Source: Mycobacteriales bacterium (lineage in GTDB: Bacteria; Actinomycetota; Actinomycetes; JAFAQI01). Taken from it: a stretch of DNA of 58,805 bases. Below are positions 33,974 through 42,152 of the stretch, in pieces. Made by a program: the position numbers and the translations under genes. The notes below the pieces were generated by a model. That model saw only the letters and a list, made by a program, of their open reading frames with translations, ran no database searches and was not told the DNA's origin. Numbering within the stretch: position 1 is the first letter of the stretch; the number at the start of each line of letters is the position of its first letter. Location: the NCBI GenBank assembly GCA_035550055.1, contig DASZRO010000051.1, positions 1 through 58,805 of the forward strand, written 5' to 3'.

Positions 33974-35203
33974 CTGAGCCGACGCCAGCTCGAGCGTGGG
34001 GAGCGCCCGACCGATCTGCCGGGCGACGATTCGGGCTGCACGATTCTCCACGCCGACATGGACGCCTTCTACGCCAGCGTCGAGCTGCGTCGTCAGCCGC
34101 AGCTGGCGGGAAAGCCGCTCGTCGTCGGCCACCCCAGCGGCCGGGCCGTCGTGCTCGCGGCGACCTACGAAGCGCGCAAGTTCGGGATTCACAGCGCGAT
34201 GCCGATGGCGCAGGCGATGCGGCGCTGCGCGGGGCTGGTCGTCGTAGCACCGGACCACGCGGCGTACAGCGAAGCGTCCAAGGCGGTCATGGCGATCTTC
34301 CGTTCCGTGACGCCCGAGGTGGAGCCGCTGGCTCTCGACGAAGCGTTCCTGGACGTGTCCGGCGCCGTCCGCAGGCTGGGGAGTCCGCGACAGATCGCGA
34401 TGCAGATCAGAGCGCGAATCGCCGAGCAGGAGCAGCTGCCGTGCTCGATCGGGGTCGCCAGCACCAAGTTCGTGGCGAAGCTCGCGTCCTCTCGCGCCAA
34501 GCCGGACGGGCTGCTGGTGGTGCCGCGCGAGTCCGTGCTCGCCTTCTTGCACCCGATGCCGATCGGCGCCTTGTGGGGAGTGGGCGACAAGACCGAGGCC
34601 GCGCTGACCCAGATCGGGCTGCGCACGATCGGTGACATCGCGGCCACGCCGGTCTCGACCCTCGTCCACACCGTCGGCAAGGCTGCCGGCGCTCACCTGC
34701 ACGCGCTGGCGAACGGGCAGGACTCGCGGCCGGTCGTCCCCAACGAGCCGGACCGCAGCATCGGCGCCGAGGAGACCTTCGCCCAGGACATCGACGACCA
34801 CGACGGCATCCTGCGGGAGCTGCTGCGGCTCTCGGAACGCTGCGCCGAGCGCTGCCGGGCAAGCGGGCAGGTCGGGCGCACGGTCGCGATCAAGGTCCGG
34901 TTCTCCGACTTCCGGACGATCAGCCGTTCCCGAACCCTGACTGAGCCGACCGACGTCGCCCGCACCATCTACGACACCGCGGTGGCGCTCTACGACGCGC
35001 TGGAGATCGAGGGCGTCCCGCTGCGTCTGGTGGGCGTGCGCCTCGAAGGGATCGCTCGCGCGGCCGACGTCCCGGAGCAGCTCACGCTCAGCGGGGACGA
35101 CGAGGAGTGGCGCGCCGCCGCGCGCGCCGTCGACCAGGTGGCGGCAAAGTTCGGCCGCGAGGCGATCCGTCCTGCGGCGCTCGTCCGCCACGACCCGCAG
35201 TGA
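33974..35203 (+). CDS. dinB: DNA polymerase IV (Y family), apparent CTG start
   Basis: The Y-family polymerase core is intact: TILHADMDAFYASVE with the first metal-binding Asp, YEARKFGIHSAMPM, ALDEAFLDVS with the second catalytic acid pair, SIGVASTKFVAKLASSRAKPDG and the little-finger domain. The ATG at 34058 would cut away the catalytic Asp in HAD. The frame is closed upstream by a TGA at 33959, and the only plausible start between is CTG 33974, four nt after GGTGGAGG. That gives 409 residues starting LSRRQLERG (first residue Met if initiated). Follows the HEPN gene under a LexA box. Confidence 0.9.
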   Translation: MSRRQLERGERPTDLPGDDSGCTILHADMDAFYASVELRRQPQLAGKPLVVGHPSGRAVVLAATYEARKFGIHSAMPMAQAMRRCAGLVVVAPDHAAYSEASKAVMAIFRSVTPEVEPLALDEAFLDVSGAVRRLGSPRQIAMQIRARIAEQEQLPCSIGVASTKFVAKLASSRAKPDGLLVVPRESVLAFLHPMPIGALWGVGDKTEAALTQIGLRTIGDIAATPVSTLVHTVGKAAGAHLHALANGQDSRPVVPNEPDRSIGAEETFAQDIDDHDGILRELLRLSERCAERCRASGQVGRTVAIKVRFSDFRTISRSRTLTEPTDVARTIYDTAVALYDALEIEGVPLRLVGVRLEGIARAADVPEQLTLSGDDEEWRAAARAVDQVAAKFGREAIRPAALVRHDPQ

Positions 35204-35292
35204 CCCGGCGCTGACCGCTCCCGCCGCCCGGTTGCCCGAGCCGGGCTCCGCGCCCTTATCCTGGAACCGTCCCAGGCGTCCGAGGAGGCGTC

Positions 35293-35703
35293 GTGCCGCT
35301 CTCCGATCACGAGCAGCGTCTGCTCGAGCAGATCGAGCAAGCGCTGTATGACGAAGATCCGAAGTTCGCGCGCCTGTATCAGACCACCGACGTTCGCAGT
35401 CACTACCGCAGCCGGCTGATCCGCGCCGCGATCGGTGTGGTGCTCGGCCTGGCGATCCTGCTGGCCGCGGTGATCGTCCCGCTGATCCCGCTCGGCGTCG
35501 TCGGTTTCCTCGTCATGCTCGCCAGCGCCTCCTACGGCGTGGCCTCATGGCAGCGAATGGTCGGTCAGCGGGTCGGTCGGCCGGGTGACCGGCCGCGGCT
35601 GCGCCGGCGCTCCCGTCGCAGCGCGGTGCGGTCCGCCGACGGTCGATCACTGCTGGAGCGACTCGAACAGCGGTGGCAGCGCCGCCAGGACGGCAACCGC
35701 TAG
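35293..35703 (+). CDS. DUF3040 membrane protein
   Basis: 136 residues beginning MPLSDHEQRLLEQIEQALYD, the typical DUF3040 opening, followed by FARLYQTTDV, two membrane helices (AIGVVLGLAILLAAVIVP and GVVGFLVMLASASYGVAS) and a basic C-terminal tail ending QRRQDGNR. The GTG has GAGGAGG 6 nt upstream. The family is actinobacterial and of unknown function. Its stop overlaps the convergent transglutaminase gene by 4 bp. Confidence 0.9.
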   Translation: MPLSDHEQRLLEQIEQALYDEDPKFARLYQTTDVRSHYRSRLIRAAIGVVLGLAILLAAVIVPLIPLGVVGFLVMLASASYGVASWQRMVGQRVGRPGDRPRLRRRSRRSAVRSADGRSLLERLEQRWQRRQDGNR

Positions 35704-37997
35704 CCCAGGCGGCCGCTGAGCGCCCGGATCGTCGAGGGCGGCAGCAGCGCAGCGCGGATCCAGCGCGCCCGCGACGACTGGCGCCGCATCGCCGTCCGCA
35801 GCAGGCGCACGTCGGCGGCCAGGGACGCGGGCGCCGGAGCGGGAATCGCCGCATACCTCTGCTGTTCCTCGGCGCGGGTCAGGCGCGCCAACGCCGGCAG
35901 CACCCGAGAGTCCGCGTCCGCCGGGCGTCCGCTGCGCAGCCAACCGCTCAGCGCCGTGGCGACCTGGCGCGGCGAGGTGCCCTCGGACCACGGCGCGCCG
36001 GCGTCGATCGCGGTGTCGCGGAGCTCCGCCCATGCGGCAGGTATCGAACCGCTGCCGTGGATCAGCAGAGCGCGTCGGCGTCGTAGGACCTGTCGGATCG
36101 TCGCCGGCGTGAGCAGCGCGAGGACCACAGCGGCGCCCAGCGCGAGCAGGACAAGTGCTGCGACGCCCGGTCCGGAGGAGGAGTCGCCGGCCGTGGCGTG
36201 GCTGGTGTCCCCGCCGCCGTTGAGATGACTCGTGCCACCGCCGCTCGACAGCTTGCCCGGCGTCGGGTCGGGTTGGGTGCCGCCGGTCGTCGAACTCGGT
36301 CCGCCGTGCGTGTTCGGCGCAGCCCGGGCGTAGGACGGGGTGACGGCCTGGCCGTCGCCACGCGGCGTCGGCTCGAACGGCAGCCAGCCGTAGTCGGGGA
36401 AGTACAGCTCCGGCCACGCGTGGGCGTCGTGCGTCGTCACGAGCCAGCTGCCGTCGGCCTGCTGGGTGCCGGCGGTGAAGCCCACCGCGACGCGCGACGG
36501 GATGCCGGCCAGGCGCGCCATCACCGCCATCGAGGTGGCGAACTGTTGGCAGAACCCGGTGCGGCTGTGCAGCAGGAAGTAGCTGAGCGGATCGGCACCC
36601 GCAGGCGCGGCGGGTGGGTCCGGGTTGTAGCTGAACAGGTTGCTCGTCAGATATCGCTGGATGTCCAACGCGGCGTCGTAGCTGCTGTTGGCTCCGTTGG
36701 TGATCTGGTCGGTCAGTGTGCGCACCTGCGGGTCGATGCGGGGGTGCGCGAGGTCGTCGGCCATGGTGGCGGCGACGGTCCGCGGCTCGCGGGCGAGCTG
36801 CGAGGGGGTCGGCAGGTTCGGCGAACTGACCACTGTGTAGTGCAGGCCTTGGGTCGTGTCGCTCGCGGAGAAGGCGGTCGCGGTGGCCGGGTCGTAGCGC
36901 CAGTCGCCCGGCACCGACACCGACAGCGCCGTTGCGGGCATGGGCAGCCAGCGGAACGCGTCCTGGTCGCTGACCGTGATCGACGTGGTGACCCGCGCGG
37001 TCGACGGCGGCAGCACGCCGAGCCCGTTCGTCACGCGCGCGGTGACCGGGGCGTTGAGCGCAGACGCCGTGAACGAGCCGTCCGAGAAGTTGTCCAGCGA
37101 CGTCATGCGCAGGTAGCCCGGCGCCGTCGCGGTCGAGCGATACGACAACACCGGCGCGTCGACGCTGCTCGCCAGGTCGTGGTCGACCGACACGATCGGG
37201 TCGATTGTGGTGACGCTGCCGCCGCCTTCCCCCGATCCGCCGTGACCGTGGCCGTGGAAGCCGGTGTGGACGCCGGGGATGACCAGCGGCACGACCACGC
37301 TGAGCCCGATGGCGGCGACGCCGATCCGGCCGCCGAGGGAGGCGGTCGCGGCCGGCAGGTAGTCGCCGGCGGCGCGTGCCGGCGACGGCCGGGCCGGCCT
37401 CGCCGAGCCGACCGCAGTGCCCCACCGGTTGACCCGTTCGCGACTGTCGACGTAGAGCAGCAGCAGGAACCCGGCGCCGGCGACGACGAAGCTCGCGGCG
37501 TTGACGCCGTGATGGCTCGTCGCTGCAGACAGCGTGTAGAGCGCGAGTAGCGGAAGCCCGGAGAGCGCCGCACGGCGCACGGTGACCGTGAGCAGGTCGA
37601 CCAGCAGCGCCACGACCGCGACCCCGATGACCGTGATCAGCTCGAGCCCGTGATGCGCGGGCACCGGCGGCGGCAGCTTGTGGATGTCGGTGAACCCGTT
37701 GCGCGCGAGCGCATCGAGCCGGCGCATCGCCGCGCCGTTCGGGATGAAGCCCGCGACCGCTTGCTGGGAGGCGAAGCGCCCGGTCACCCACAGCAGCACG
37801 ACAGCTGCGGCTGCAAGCGGCTCGAACAGCGAGGGCAACGGGCTCCAGCGGACCGCGGCGCAGGTGGCGCTGACCAGCACGATCGCGCCGATCACCGGCC
37901 CTACCCAGCCGTTCGAGGCGAACACGGCGGCGAGCGCAGTCGAGGCTGCCACCGACGCGACCATCGCGGCGAGCGTGAGCCGCAGCTGGCCGCTCAC
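35700..37997 (-). CDS. Transglutaminase-like membrane protein (TgpA/DUF3488 family)
   Basis: About 765 residues. The N-terminal 230 or so contain five or six membrane helices (DUF3488 region). A large extracytoplasmic part carries the transglutaminase-like triad: Cys in GFCQQFATSMAVMARLAGIP, His in THDAHAWPE and Asp in FPDYGWLPFEPTP. A further membrane helix (GVAALVLLALGAAVVLAL) and a cytoplasmic tail with a DUF4129-like helix follow. The GTG at 37997 lies 13 nt after the DUF58 stop. It belongs with the adjacent DUF58 and moxR genes, a widespread three-gene unit. Confidence 0.9.
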   Translation of the reverse strand: MSGQLRLTLAAMVASVAASTALAAVFASNGWVGPVIGAIVLVSATCAAVRWSPLPSLFEPLAAAAVVLLWVTGRFASQQAVAGFIPNGAAMRRLDALARNGFTDIHKLPPPVPAHHGLELITVIGVAVVALLVDLLTVTVRRAALSGLPLLALYTLSAATSHHGVNAASFVVAGAGFLLLLYVDSRERVNRWGTAVGSARPARPSPARAAGDYLPAATASLGGRIGVAAIGLSVVVPLVIPGVHTGFHGHGHGGSGEGGGSVTTIDPIVSVDHDLASSVDAPVLSYRSTATAPGYLRMTSLDNFSDGSFTASALNAPVTARVTNGLGVLPPSTARVTTSITVSDQDAFRWLPMPATALSVSVPGDWRYDPATATAFSASDTTQGLHYTVVSSPNLPTPSQLAREPRTVAATMADDLAHPRIDPQVRTLTDQITNGANSSYDAALDIQRYLTSNLFSYNPDPPAAPAGADPLSYFLLHSRTGFCQQFATSMAVMARLAGIPSRVAVGFTAGTQQADGSWLVTTHDAHAWPELYFPDYGWLPFEPTPRGDGQAVTPSYARAAPNTHGGPSSTTGGTQPDPTPGKLSSGGGTSHLNGGGDTSHATAGDSSSGPGVAALVLLALGAAVVLALLTPATIRQVLRRRRALLIHGSGSIPAAWAELRDTAIDAGAPWSEGTSPRQVATALSGWLRSGRPADADSRVLPALARLTRAEEQQRYAAIPAPAPASLAADVRLLRTAMRRQSSRARWIRAALLPPSTIRALSGRLG

Positions 37998-38010
37998 CGC
38001 GGCAGTCCGA

Positions 38011-39306
38011 TCACTGCGCCACTCCGACCGGATGGTTGCGACCGGCACCCGCGGCGCGCGCGGCGAGCCCGGCCCAGACCTGCGGCAGCGTCTCCCCGCG
38101 CTTGACCTCGACGACGTGCCAGCCGGCGCCGGTGAGCATCGGGACGACTCGGGCACGGTCGGTAGCGCTGACCGACCCGGGTGTCGCCGCCCAGGTGTCG
38201 GTGTCGAGCAACAGCGCGATGCCGGTCGAACGGTTGGCGGTGCGCAGCCGCACCAGTCGCTCGGCGTCGTCGGGGCCGACCGCTGCGAGGATCGCGACGA
38301 TCAGGCCTTGACCGCCGGTCCGCTGTGCGGCCTCGACCCCGGCATGCAGGCTGGTCGACGTCGAGGCGGTGAGCGCCGCCAGCACGTCGAGCAGCGCGCC
38401 GTCGAAGCCGACTCCGCCGAGCGCGGCGGAAGAGACCTCGCCGCCGCTGTCGGTCACGAGCCGGACGTCGAAGCCGCGGCCGGCGAGATGAAGGCTGATC
38501 GACGCCGCTGCCGAGACCGCCCATTCGAGCGAGGACGCCGGACCTTCGCCTCGATGGGCGATCAGCCGGGAGTCGAGCAGTACGGCGGCTCGGCTCTCCC
38601 ACGGTTGTTCCTCTCGCCGTACCGTGAGCTCGCCGCGCCGCGCCGTCGTCCGCCAGTGGATGCGCCGCAGGTCGTCGCCTTGCCGGTATTCGCGGGTCGC
38701 CACGTCGTCGTCCCCGTGAGTCGCGACCGCTCGGCTCGTGCTCTGCCCGGCGCCGCCCCACTCGCCGCGCAGCATGGCGTCGGGCAACGCGTCGACCCGG
38801 GGCGTGACGACGAGCGTGTCGACCGCCGCAAACGCGCGTGGCAGCTCGCACATGCCGAACGGGTCGAGCAGTCGCACGGTGAGCGGCCCAACCCGGTAGC
38901 GGCCGCGGGCTTCCCCGCTGAGGTGGTAGCCGACGTCGATCGGCCGGCGCGGGGCGAGTCGCTCGATGACGACCCGCGGTCGACCCCCGAGCAGGTAGGG
39001 GATGGTGTCCTCGATCAGCAGCAGGCCGGTCGGCAACCGCGACACGTTCTCGATCCGCAGCACTGCGCGTGCCTGGCTGCCGGCGCTGATCCGGGCCGGC
39101 TCGAGCCGGCGGGTGCAGCCCAACCGGAACCGAGTGCGGACGACGAGTGCCACCGCAAGAAGCGGCAGGCACGCCAGCAGCACGCCGAGCCGGAGTAGAT
39201 CTGCGTTGTGCAACCCGAGGCCGACGATCGCGGAGGCCACGCCCGCGGCCAACGTGCACCGACCGCGCAACGTCAGCGAGCGCAGTCCGAGCCGCGCCGA
39301 CTTCAT
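38011..39306 (-). CDS. DUF58 domain protein
   Basis: 431 residues: two N-terminal hydrophobic segments (GRCTLAAGVASAIVGLGLHN, LLRLGVLLACLPLLAVALVV), a beta-rich middle, then the DUF58 signature REYRQGDDLRRIHWRTTARRGELTVRREEQ followed by a vWA-like region (AAVLLDSR). Such proteins are partners of MoxR ATPases in envelope maturation. The ATG at 39306 has a G-rich stretch upstream. Middle gene of moxR-DUF58-transglutaminase. Confidence 0.88.
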   Translation of the reverse strand: MKSARLGLRSLTLRGRCTLAAGVASAIVGLGLHNADLLRLGVLLACLPLLAVALVVRTRFRLGCTRRLEPARISAGSQARAVLRIENVSRLPTGLLLIEDTIPYLLGGRPRVVIERLAPRRPIDVGYHLSGEARGRYRVGPLTVRLLDPFGMCELPRAFAAVDTLVVTPRVDALPDAMLRGEWGGAGQSTSRAVATHGDDDVATREYRQGDDLRRIHWRTTARRGELTVRREEQPWESRAAVLLDSRLIAHRGEGPASSLEWAVSAAASISLHLAGRGFDVRLVTDSGGEVSSAALGGVGFDGALLDVLAALTASTSTSLHAGVEAAQRTGGQGLIVAILAAVGPDDAERLVRLRTANRSTGIALLLDTDTWAATPGSVSATDRARVVPMLTGAGWHVVEVKRGETLPQVWAGLAARAAGAGRNHPVGVAQ

Positions 39307-39332
39307 CTTCGCCCCCCGCCGCTGACCAGCGG

Positions 39333-39346
39333 CCCCACTAGTGGGG
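39333..39346. repeat. 14-bp palindrome CCCCACTAGTGGGG between moxR and DUF58
   Basis: A perfect palindrome extended by GG/TCC flanks lies in the 81-bp gap between moxR and the DUF58 gene. It could form a hairpin in the mRNA or be a protein site. There is no T-run, so a normal terminator is unlikely. Confidence 0.5.
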
Positions 39347-39387
39347 TCCTCGTGCCGATCCCGGCTTGGGAGCGGCCGCGCGCGGGG

Positions 39388-40404
39388 TCATGCCGGACGG
39401 CGGGTCGAGGCGGCCGGCACGGGGACCGAGGCCACGATGTCCGCCAGGACCGCGTTGACTGGCCGCCGGGCGATGTGGGCATCGGCTGACAGCAGCAACC
39501 GGTGTGCCAGGACCGGCTCGGAGAGCGCCTGAAGGTCGTCGGGGAGCACGTAGTCACGCTCGTCGAGTGCGGCGATCGCGCGACCGGCCCGCAGCAGATG
39601 AAGCGTTGCGCGCGGCGAGGCTCCCAACCTGAGGTCGGGGTGGTTGCGGGTGGCGGTGACGAGGTCCACGGCGTAGCCGCGAACGCTGTCCGCGACGTGG
39701 ATCTGGCGTACCCCTTCGATCAGCCGGGCGACCTCGCGGTCGTCGGCCACCGGCTGCAGCTCGTCGAGCGGCGACCCGCCGCCGTGGATGTCGAGCATCG
39801 CCAGCTCCGCCTCGGGCGCGGGGTAGCCGAGCGCGAGGCGCGCCGTGAACCGGTCCCGTTGCGCTTCCGGCAACGGGTAAGTGCCTTCCATCTCGATCGG
39901 GTTCTGTGTGGCCACGACCATGAACGGCGACTCGAGGGCGTAGGTGACGCCGTCGACGGTGACCTGGTGCTCCTCCATGCACTCCAGCAGGGCCGACTGG
40001 GTCTTCGGTGAGGCGCGGTTGATCTCGTCGCCCACGACGATGTTGGCGAAGATCGCGCCCGGCTTGAACTCGAACTCCCGGGTGTTCTGGTTGTAGACCG
40101 ACACGCCGGTGATGTCGCTGGGGAGCAGGTCGGGGGTGAACTGCACCCGGCGCACCGAGCAGTCGATCGCCCGTCCCAGCGCCTTCGCGAGCATGGTCTT
40201 GCCGACGCCAGGCACGTCCTCGATGAGCAGGTGACCTTCGGCGAGCAGGACGGCAACGGCGAGGTGGACCTCGTCCGGCTTGCCCTCGATGACGCGGTCG
40301 ACCGCCTCGGCGATCCGCAGCCCGGCCGCCGAGATCTCGCGCGCGCTCGGCGCGTAACTGGCGCTTCGAGCGCCGGCGCGGCTGCTGGGACGGCTCGAGG
40401 CCAT
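39388..40404 (-). CDS. moxR: MoxR-family AAA ATPase
   Basis: About 338 residues with Walker A EDVPGVGKTMLAKALGRAI, Walker B VVGDEINRASPKTQSALLECMEE, the ATQNPIEMEGTYPLPEAQRDRF sensor region (two conserved blocks) and a C-terminal lid domain. MoxR ATPases act as chaperones that assemble or activate envelope proteins, here probably with the DUF58 and transglutaminase proteins. The ATG at 40404 begins a low-complexity lead MASSRPSSRAG; no Shine-Dalgarno is seen. It is divergent from mraZ. Confidence 0.92.
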   Translation of the reverse strand: MASSRPSSRAGARSASYAPSAREISAAGLRIAEAVDRVIEGKPDEVHLAVAVLLAEGHLLIEDVPGVGKTMLAKALGRAIDCSVRRVQFTPDLLPSDITGVSVYNQNTREFEFKPGAIFANIVVGDEINRASPKTQSALLECMEEHQVTVDGVTYALESPFMVVATQNPIEMEGTYPLPEAQRDRFTARLALGYPAPEAELAMLDIHGGGSPLDELQPVADDREVARLIEGVRQIHVADSVRGYAVDLVTATRNHPDLRLGASPRATLHLLRAGRAIAALDERDYVLPDDLQALSEPVLAHRLLLSADAHIARRPVNAVLADIVASVPVPAASTRRPA

Positions 40405-40428
40405 GAAACCGAGTGTGTCACAGGCCTC

Positions 40429-40476
40429 AAGTGGAGCGAATCGCCGCCGAAGTGGTTGACAGGGGAGTGAAGTGGA
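40429..40476 (+). promoter_or_regulatory. Three AAGTGG boxes in the mraZ promoter (candidate MraZ operator)
   Basis: AAGTGG occurs at 40429, 40450 and 40470, spaced 21 and 20 bp, or two helix turns. The last two flank and overlap the -35 and spacer of the mraZ promoter. MraZ represses its own promoter through direct repeats in other bacteria, usually TGGG with 10-bp spacing, so this would be a variant. The operator role is inferred. Confidence 0.5.
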
Positions 40477-40483
40477 GTAAGTT
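40456..40483 (+). promoter_or_regulatory. Vegetative-type promoter of mraZ and the dcw cluster
   Basis: TTGACA (40456-40461), a 16-bp spacer, then TAAGTT (40478-40483). It is the best sigma-70-like promoter in the divergent moxR-mraZ gap. Confidence 0.7.
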
Positions 40484-40553
40484 GGCGCGTCATGGGGAGC
40501 GGAGTGGGGCGAACGCCCGCATCGCGAGCCGGCGCTCATGAAGGAGGTGGCGG

Positions 40554-40985
40554 GTGTTCCTGGGCACCTTCACGCCACGCCTCGACGACAAAGGCCGGCT
40601 GTTCCTTCCCGCCAAGTTCCGCGACGAGCTCGCGGCGGGCCTCGTGATCACCCCGGGGCAGGAGCGCTGCCTGCGGGTGTTCCCGATCGCGGAGTTCGCC
40701 CGGGTGACCCAGGTCGCCAGGGAGGCCCCCACGTCACTGCGCGAGACCCGCGACTTCCACCGAATGGCATTCGGTGACGCTCACGACGAGGTGCCCGACC
40801 GGCAGGGTCGGGTGACCGTCCCGGCCGCCCTGCGCGAGTACGCCGGGCTCACCCGCGACTGCGCCGTGGTCGGGCTGAACAGCTACCTCGAGATCTGGGA
40901 CGAGGCCGCCTGGCGGGAGTACAAGTCCAGCCAGGCCGACGCCTACGCCTCCCTGTCCGAACAGGGGGTGCCGGGCCTGTTCTGA
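40554..40985 (+). CDS. mraZ: Transcriptional regulator MraZ
   Basis: 143 residues with two SpoVT-AbrB-like repeats: [20 protein letters not shown] with KFRDEL, and [18 protein letters not shown]. MraZ is a ring-shaped DNA-binding protein and the first gene of the dcw cluster; it represses the cluster promoter. The GTG has AAGGAGGTGG about 5 nt upstream, an excellent site. It is separated from rsmH by an mraW-type RNA. Confidence 0.96.
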   Translation: MFLGTFTPRLDDKGRLFLPAKFRDELAAGLVITPGQERCLRVFPIAEFARVTQVAREAPTSLRETRDFHRMAFGDAHDEVPDRQGRVTVPAALREYAGLTRDCAVVGLNSYLEIWDEAAWREYKSSQADAYASLSEQGVPGLF

Positions 40986-41021
40986 CCGCGTGACACCCGC
41001 ACCCGCGACCAGGTGCGTGTC

Positions 41022-41090
41022 GTGGCCCCTGCCGACGTCCCCTGAGATCACTTCCCCGGTCTCAGGCGTCGGCGGCAGGGACCAGGCCAC
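41022..41090 (+). ncRNA. mraW RNA motif (structured 5' leader of rsmH)
   Basis: In the mraZ-rsmH gap a long hairpin forms from GTGGCC/GGCCAC (41022-41027 with 41085-41090), CCCTGCCGACG pairing with CGTCGG..CAGGG across a 3-nt bulge, and CCTGAGA/TCTCAGG (41041-41047 with 41060-41066), closing a loop TCACTTCCCCGG. The position and the CTTCCCC loop fit what I recall of the actinobacterial mraW RNA motif, a proposed cis regulator of peptidoglycan gene operons. Confidence 0.75.
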
Positions 41091-41137
41091 ACACCGCTCG
41101 CGACCCAGATCCCAGCTCAGCGCCACGAAAGGACGTC

Positions 41138-42115
41138 ATGGACCAGGTTGTCGAGCCTGATGACGTGCCGGACGGGCACGTACCCGTTCTGCTCGACCGG
41201 GTGCTCGAGCTGCTCGACCCGGCGGCGAGCGCGGACGGTGCCGTCGTGGTGGACGCGACGCTCGGCCTCGGCGGTCACACCGAGGCGCTGCTCGAACGCC
41301 ACCCGCGGCTGCGCATGATCGGCATCGACCGCGACCCGCAGGCGCTGGCTCGCAGCCGCAGCCGGCTGGCGGCCCACGCCGACCGGGTGCAGCTCGTCCA
41401 CGGCGTCTACGACACCCTGCCGCAGATCCTGCAGGCCGCGGGCGTCAGCCAGGTCGACGGGGTGCTGTTCGACCTCGGTGTCTCCTCGATGCAGCTCGAC
41501 GACGACGACCGGGGCTTCTCCTACTCCCGAGACACCGGCCTCGACATGCGGATGGACCCGACGCGCGGCATCACGGCGGCCGAGGTGGTCAACACCTACC
41601 CCACGCGCGAGCTCGCCCGGATCCTTTCGGCGTACGGCGAGGAGCGGTTCGCCCGCCGCATCGCCGACGCGATCGTGCGAGAGCGCGCAGCCCGGCCGCT
41701 CACCTCGTCGGCCAGGCTTGCCGAGCTGGTGCGGGACGCGGTGCCCGCGGCGACTCGCCGCACCGGCGGCCACCCGGCCAAGCGGACCTTCCAGGCGCTG
41801 CGCATCGAGGTCAACGACGAGCTCGGGGTGCTCGAACGGGCCCTCCCGGCGGCGATCACCGCGTTGCGGGTCGGCGGTCGGTTGGTGGTGCTCGCCTATC
41901 AGTCGCTCGAGGACCGCATCGTCAAGCGGACGCTCGCCGCCGGCTCCGCCGTGACCGCCCCGGCAGACCTGCCCGTCGTACCTGAGGCTGCGCAGCCGCG
42001 GCTGCGGCTGCTGACGCGGGGCGCGGAGCAGGCCTCGGAGCGCGAGATCGCCGACAACCCGCGGGCGGCATCGGTGCGCCTGCGTGCCGTCGAGCGAATC
42101 CGGGAAGCGGCATGA
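41138..42115 (+). CDS. rsmH: 16S rRNA m4C1402 methyltransferase
   Basis: 325 residues with the SAM-binding motif [37 protein letters not shown]...RGFSYS, LDMRMDP, and [17 protein letters not shown]. It methylates N4 of C1402 in 16S rRNA. The ATG has AAAGGA about 6 nt upstream. Second gene of the dcw cluster (older name mraW). Confidence 0.96.
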   Translation: MDQVVEPDDVPDGHVPVLLDRVLELLDPAASADGAVVVDATLGLGGHTEALLERHPRLRMIGIDRDPQALARSRSRLAAHADRVQLVHGVYDTLPQILQAAGVSQVDGVLFDLGVSSMQLDDDDRGFSYSRDTGLDMRMDPTRGITAAEVVNTYPTRELARILSAYGEERFARRIADAIVRERAARPLTSSARLAELVRDAVPAATRRTGGHPAKRTFQALRIEVNDELGVLERALPAAITALRVGGRLVVLAYQSLEDRIVKRTLAAGSAVTAPADLPVVPEAAQPRLRLLTRGAEQASEREIADNPRAASVRLRAVERIREAA

Positions 42116-42152
42116 TCGCCGAGCGCAGGCGTTCGCCGTGGGCGGCGGCATC

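Noticed and set aside
35647-37791. 714-codon minus-strand frame over the transglutaminase gene
   Set aside because: Different frame from the one holding the Cys-His-Asp triad and membrane helices; Arg/Gly-rich shadow.
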